Positions 7,062 to 10,531 of a DNA stretch of 10,531 nucleotides are shown piece by piece. The position numbers were made by a program, and so were the translations under genes. The stretch lies in assembly GCA_024642325.1 (NCBI GenBank), contig JAHEBI010000049.1, positions 1-10,531 on the forward strand, given 5' to 3'. Origin of the DNA: Eudoraea sp. (GTDB lineage: Bacteria; Bacteroidota; Bacteroidia; Flavobacteriales; Flavobacteriaceae). The stretch's first letter is position 1; every line of letters begins with the position of its first letter. The notes below the pieces were generated by a model, which was not told the DNA's origin, did not search any database, and saw only the letters and a list, made by a program, of their open reading frames with translations.

Positions 7062-7093
7062 AAATAACTCCCGAGGAATATCGGGAGTTATTT
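7062..7093 (-). terminator. Hairpin terminator after aconitase
   Basis: A perfect 13-bp stem (AAATAACTCCCGA paired with TCGGGAGTTATTT) encloses a 6-nt loop. It begins 20 nt beyond the aconitase stop. On the minus-strand transcript the stem's 3' side is U-rich and is followed by AGUUUU, as expected for an intrinsic terminator. On the plus strand the stem is also followed by T-rich sequence, but no gene points that way. It separates aconitase from the tlpA-like pair. Confidence 0.85.
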
Positions 7094-7113
7094 TACTTTA
7101 ATTATGAAGTAAA

Positions 7114-9381
7114 TCAGGCTGCATTTTCCTTCTTTATGACATTTAGAGCAGAACCTTCCCGAAACCATTCAATCTGCTGTAGATTATAAGTGTGTTTCGC
7201 TGTAATTAAGTCCTTTGTTCCATCTGAATGTACTACTTCTATGGTTAATGGTTTCTCCGGGGAAAATTCCTTAATATCAATAAAATTAAAGGTATCGTCT
7301 TCCCGTATAAGGTCGTAATCAGATTCATTGGCAAAAGTGAGTGCTAACATCCCCTGCTTCTTCAGATTGGTTTCATGAATCCGCGCAAATGATTTTACCA
7401 ATACTGCCGCAACCCCCAAATGTCTGGGTTGCATGGCCGCATGTTCACGAGAAGACCCTTCACCATAATTGTGGTCGCCAACTACAATAGTCTTGATGCC
7501 TTTAGCTTTATAAGCTCTCTGTGTATCAGGCACACCACCATATTCTCCGGTTAATTGATTCTTTACAAAATTGGTCTTTTTGTTAAAGGCATTAACAGCA
7601 CCTATCAGTGTATTATTAGCTATATTATCCAGGTGCCCCCGGTATCTGAGCCATGGACCAGCCATTGAAATATGATCTGTGGTGCATTTACCATATGCCT
7701 TAATAAGAAGCTTCATATTTTGGAGGCTATCATCTGATATAGGCACAAAAGGTTCCAAAACCTGCAACCTTTCGGAATCTTTAGCCACAATTACCTCAAC
7801 CCCGCTGCCGTCCTCATCTGGAGCCAGGTACCCTGCATCATCCACTTCAAAACCTCTTGGTGGTAATTCAATACCCTCGGGCTCTTTTAATTTAATTTCC
7901 TCTCCGTCTTCATTAATTAATGTATCATTCATTGGATCGAAATCTAATCTTCCCGAAAGTGCAATGGCGGCCACCATTTCAGGAGAACCCACAAAGGCAT
8001 GTGTATTGGGGTTACCATCCGCTCTTTTTGAAAAATTTCGGTTGAAGGAATGTACAATTGTGTTTTTCTCATCTCCTTTAAGATCACTTCGGTCCCATTG
8101 TCCTATGCAAGGTCCGCAGGCATTGGTGAAAATAGTTGCTCCAAGGTTTTCAAAAATCTGCAACAATCCATCGCGCTCCGCAGTATATCTGATTTGCTCG
8201 GATCCCGGGTTTATTCCAAAATCCGATTTTGGCTTAATTTTATTGTCCACGGCCTGTTTCGCAATTGATGCAGCCCGGGTAAGGTCTTCATAGGAAGAAT
8301 TAGTACAGGACCCAATAAGTCCCCAATCTACCTGAATAGGCCAGCCATTTGACCTGGCTTTGGGGCCTAGTTCTCCAACCGGAGTTGCCAAATCAGGTGT
8401 AAAAGGACCATTTAGATGTGGCCTTAATTCATTTAAATTTATCTCTATCAGTTCATCGAAGTACTTTTCAGGAGAGTCATAGACTTCAGGATCCGCAGTC
8501 AGGTAATCCTTTACCTCATTTGCCGCATCCGCTATAACGCTTCTGTCTGTAGCACGGAGATATCTCTCCATTGATGCATCATACCCAAATGTAGAAGTTG
8601 TAGCTCCTATTTCGGCTCCCATATTACAGATTGTCCCTTTACCGGTACACGAAAGATTCTTAGCGCCTTCACCAAAATATTCCACTATGGCTCCGGTTCC
8701 TCCTTTTACGGTCAGAATACCGGCAACTTTTAAGATCACGTCTTTAGCAGAAGTCCAGCCTGAAATATTACCAGTAAGCTTAACCCCAATTAATTTGGGG
8801 AATTTAAGTTCCCAGGCCATACCTGCCATAACATCAACCGCATCTGCTCCACCAACCCCAATGGCCAGCATACCTAAACCCCCTGCATTTACTGTATGGG
8901 AATCAGTACCTATCATCATACCGCCCGGAAAAGCATAGTTTTCCAAAACCACCTGATGAATAATTCCTGCTCCTGGCTTCCAAAAGCCTATTCCGTACTT
9001 GTTAGAAACCGATTCCAAAAAATTGAATACTTCGGCACTTGTGCTATTTGCGGTTTTTAAATCAATAGCTGCGCCACTTTTAGCCTGGATCAGATGATCA
9101 CAATGAACAGTAGTTGGAACAGCCACTTTGGGTTTTCCGGCCTGCATAAACTGCAGCAGTGCCATCTGAGCAGTTGCATCCTGACATGCCACTCTATCCG
9201 GTGCAAAATCCACATAATCCTTACCTCTACTAAAGGCTTTTGTTGGATTACCTTCCCAAAGATGGGCGTACAATATTTTCTCGGAAAGTGTTAAGGGTCT
9301 ACCAACTATATCACGAGCCTTGTCAATTCGTTCCGCAATATTCGCGTAAACTCCTTTTATCATGTCAATATCAAATGCCAT
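7114..9381 (-). CDS. acnA: Aconitate hydratase, mitochondrial type
   Basis: This 755-residue cytoplasmic TCA-cycle enzyme interconverts citrate and isocitrate through cis-aconitate. The three [4Fe-4S] ligands are visible: Cys359 in GSCTNSSYEDL, and Cys422 and Cys425 in NACGPCIGQW. Other active-site segments are TTVHCDHLIQ (90-99), GTDSHT (158-163), and the C-terminal swivelling domain loop GDHNYGEGSSREH (635-647), which carries the catalytic serine and an Arg. Length and sequence resemble eukaryotic mitochondrial aconitase more than the bacterial AcnA/IRP (about 890) or AcnB (about 860) types; a mitochondrial-like enzyme is known from Bacteroides. The start is supported by the -7-like box 32 nt upstream and by the family N-terminus. 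The gene is probably transcribed alone: a strong hairpin follows it, and a methyltransferase remnant lies upstream. The frame is intact. Family assignment is certain; the symbol follows usage in Bacteroides. Confidence 0.97.
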   Translation of the reverse strand: MAFDIDMIKGVYANIAERIDKARDIVGRPLTLSEKILYAHLWEGNPTKAFSRGKDYVDFAPDRVACQDATAQMALLQFMQAGKPKVAVPTTVHCDHLIQAKSGAAIDLKTANSTSAEVFNFLESVSNKYGIGFWKPGAGIIHQVVLENYAFPGGMMIGTDSHTVNAGGLGMLAIGVGGADAVDVMAGMAWELKFPKLIGVKLTGNISGWTSAKDVILKVAGILTVKGGTGAIVEYFGEGAKNLSCTGKGTICNMGAEIGATTSTFGYDASMERYLRATDRSVIADAANEVKDYLTADPEVYDSPEKYFDELIEINLNELRPHLNGPFTPDLATPVGELGPKARSNGWPIQVDWGLIGSCTNSSYEDLTRAASIAKQAVDNKIKPKSDFGINPGSEQIRYTAERDGLLQIFENLGATIFTNACGPCIGQWDRSDLKGDEKNTIVHSFNRNFSKRADGNPNTHAFVGSPEMVAAIALSGRLDFDPMNDTLINEDGEEIKLKEPEGIELPPRGFEVDDAGYLAPDEDGSGVEVIVAKDSERLQVLEPFVPISDDSLQNMKLLIKAYGKCTTDHISMAGPWLRYRGHLDNIANNTLIGAVNAFNKKTNFVKNQLTGEYGGVPDTQRAYKAKGIKTIVVGDHNYGEGSSREHAAMQPRHLGVAAVLVKSFARIHETNLKKQGMLALTFANESDYDLIREDDTFNFIDIKEFSPEKPLTIEVVHSDGTKDLITAKHTYNLQQIEWFREGSALNVIKKENAA

Positions 9382-9412
9382 TATTTTGAGTTTTTCTGTT
9401 AAATTAATTCCG

Positions 9413-9420
9413 CAAAATTA
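9413..9420 (-). promoter_or_regulatory. Candidate -7 box (TAATTTTG) of the aconitase promoter
   Basis: Read on the minus strand, TAATTTTG fits the Bacteroidota TAnnTTTG consensus and would start transcription about 25 nt before the aconitase ATG. A TTTTG at 9436-9440 is the best -33 candidate, but its 15-nt spacer is a little short of the usual 17-23. The sequence between the box and the start codon is A-rich without a Shine-Dalgarno, as is normal for this phylum. Confidence 0.45.
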
Positions 9421-9464
9421 GTAAAATACAAGGGGCAAAAGAAATTTTTCAATAGGATTACATT

Positions 9465-9857
9465 TTAAATGTGCCTGTAAGATCCGTTTTTGGCAACCCT
9501 TACTACTTCAGTATAAAATTCTTCCAATTCAAACCATTGGATTCCCTGTGCTACTGTGATGAGATCAAATTGATCATTTTAAAACCCCGTTTGCCCGGCT
9601 CTTTCTTTTTTGTAAACTATTTTCTTTCGCTTTTCTGGACTATTCAGCTGGCCCTGACTTATACCTGTTGCAAATACAGATGTAAAATACATATCAAATT
9701 CAACCGCGACCTGACCGTTGCCTGTACCAAAATCCCGGCAACTATCTTCTGTTTTAACAAATTGTAAGATTTCTGAATAAAGTCTACCAGTACAGGAAGG
9801 CCTGAACTTTCGATAATATTCAGAATTCTCAGAAAAATGACCCCGTACCTTCTTCAT
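9465..9857 (-). pseudogene. Broken class I SAM-dependent methyltransferase gene (in-frame stop, C-terminal half missing)
   Basis: From the ATG at 9857 the frame encodes 92 residues that look like the start of a class I methyltransferase: HFSENSEYYRKFRP at 7-20, then the SAM-binding motif I region DFGTGNGQVAVEF (42-54). A TAA stop at 9579-9581 follows. Reading straight through it in the same frame gives 37 more residues that clearly continue the family: FDLITVAQGIQWF, then FYTEVVRVAKNG, then a second TAA at 9465. Members usually have about 240-260 residues, so roughly the last half is gone, replaced by the short aconitase upstream region. Positions normally conserved are also altered: Arg-Asp-Phe where Trp-Asp-Cys is usual before GTGNGQ, and Gly for Asp in ATGIS. 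The family's usual job is methylation of small molecules, but this copy should be inactive. Genuine stop readthrough is possible but would not restore the missing end. Confidence 0.8.
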
Positions 9858-9878
9858 AGAATGTCTGTGATAAGTTTG

Positions 9879-10531
9879 TTAAAGAAGTTTATTTATGATG
9901 TCTTCCTCTGAGATACCTTCTGCTTCTGCTTTGTAATTCTTAATTATCCTGTGTCTGAGAATTCCCATGGCCACAGCCTGCACATCCTCTATATCCGGAG
10001 AGAATTTGCCATTGATTGCAGCGTGTGCCTTGGCCCCTAATATGAGGTTTTGGGAAGCGCGTGGACCTGCGCCCCAATCCAGGTATTGTTTGACGTAATC
10101 TGAAGAAGTCTCCAGGCCCGGTCTGGTGCTGCTTACCAATTTTACCGCATAATCCACTACATTATCCGGAACAGGTATTCTCCTGATCAAATGCTGAACT
10201 TCTAAAATCTCTTCGGCATTAAATAAGGGATCCACTTCAGGGGTTTCATCATTTGTAGTTGTTTTTACTACCTGGATTTCTTCCTCCAAAGAGGGGTATT
10301 TTAATTCTATCGCAAACATAAAACGATCAAGCTGTGCTTCCGGCAAAGGATAGGTGCCTTCCTGTTCTATTGGGTTTTGTGTAGCAAGGACAAAATAAGG
10401 TCGTGAAAGTTTATGTTGCACACCCGTTATGGTTACGGCCCTTTCCTGCATTGCCTCTAAAAGTGCAGCCTGCGTTTTGGGGGGTGTTCTGTTTATCTCA
10501 TCGGCAAGAATAATATTAGCAAAAACCGGGC
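9879..10531 (-). CDS. MoxR-family AAA+ ATPase, N-terminus cut by the window edge
   Basis: The frame stays open from the stop at 9879 to the right edge, giving 216 residues. An internal ATG at 10451 is not the start, because family sequence continues upstream of it. Visible landmarks in order: the Walker B block NIILADEINRTPPKTQAALL, sensor 1 with ATQNPIEQEGTYPLPEAQLD, the arginine-finger DRF that follows, and sensor 2 with GAGPRASQNLILGAKAHA near the C-terminal lid. The Walker A loop and the first part of the ATPase core, about 100 residues, lie outside. MoxR proteins are chaperone-like ATPases that usually work with von Willebrand-factor-A or DUF58 proteins encoded downstream. Here no such gene follows: the stop is 21 nt from a methyltransferase remnant and then aconitase. 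A partner could be encoded elsewhere. The family call is firm; the client is unknown. Confidence 0.93.
   Translation of the reverse strand, partial: PVFANIILADEINRTPPKTQAALLEAMQERAVTITGVQHKLSRPYFVLATQNPIEQEGTYPLPEAQLDRFMFAIELKYPSLEEEIQVVKTTTNDETPEVDPLFNAEEILEVQHLIRRIPVPDNVVDYAVKLVSSTRPGLETSSDYVKQYLDWGAGPRASQNLILGAKAHAAINGKFSPDIEDVQAVAMGILRHRIIKNYKAEAEGISEEDIINKLL

Noticed and set aside
7679..8293. 204-residue open frame on the plus strand
   Set aside because: It is antisense to aconitase and low in recognisable domains; it is explained by the codon use of the real gene.
8687..8938. 83-residue open frame on the plus strand
   Set aside because: It is a shadow of aconitase with proline- and serine-rich content and no domain signs.
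9471..9767. 98-residue open frame on the plus strand in an apparent gap
   Set aside because: The minus strand here encodes the methyltransferase remnant, which accounts for the open frame.
10449..10451. ATG as the start of the MoxR gene
   Set aside because: MoxR Walker B sequence continues in frame upstream to the window edge, so this Met is internal.

Overview
The window looks like chromosome from a Bacteroidota bacterium, most likely of the Flavobacteriaceae. The base composition is AT-rich and Shine-Dalgarno sequences are weak or absent. TAnnTTTG-type -7 boxes occur, the aconitase is of the mitochondrial type, and the crtI-crtB-crtZ cluster with a MerR-type gene in front is a familiar flavobacterial arrangement. 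The assignment rests on gene content and sequence style; no database search was run.

Layout. (1) Positions 1-1994, minus strand: a two-gene unit with an exported Gfo/Idh/MocA oxidoreductase followed by a DUF1080 lipoprotein that runs off the left edge. The pair suggests periplasmic or surface processing of glycosides through 3-keto sugars. (2) Positions 1995-2169: a 175-bp divergent intergenic region with a -7-like box and an inverted repeat facing the carotenoid genes. (3) Positions 2170-5854, plus strand: a tight operon of a MerR/B12-binding-fold regulator, phytoene desaturase (crtI), phytoene synthase (crtB) and a beta-carotene hydroxylase (crtZ). Gaps between genes are 21, 9 and 1 nt. (4) Positions 5917-7037, minus strand: two tandem membrane-anchored TlpA-like thioredoxin-fold proteins, convergent with crtZ; the upstream copy has Arg in place of the first active-site Cys. 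(5) Positions 7114-9381, minus strand: aconitase, with a strong hairpin terminator after it and a -7-like box before it. (6) Positions 9465-9857, minus strand: the broken remnant of a SAM-dependent methyltransferase gene, with an in-frame stop and no C-terminal half. (7) Positions 9879 to the right edge, minus strand: most of a MoxR-family AAA+ ATPase whose N-terminus lies outside the window.

How the genes work together. The carotenoid operon would condense GGPP to phytoene (CrtB), desaturate it to lycopene (CrtI) and, once a cyclase encoded elsewhere has made beta-carotene, hydroxylate it towards zeaxanthin (CrtZ). The regulator in front has the domain order of the CarH/CarA/LitR photoreceptors and keeps the residues that define adenosylcobalamin binding in that family (W-x9-EH and E-x-H-x-x-G). 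B12-dependent light control of pigment is therefore a specific, testable prediction, and it is the most interesting regulatory hypothesis in the window. The remaining genes are housekeeping (aconitase, MoxR) or envelope redox functions. No mobile element, CRISPR array, tRNA or rRNA was seen, and no stretch over 300 bases is without a gene.
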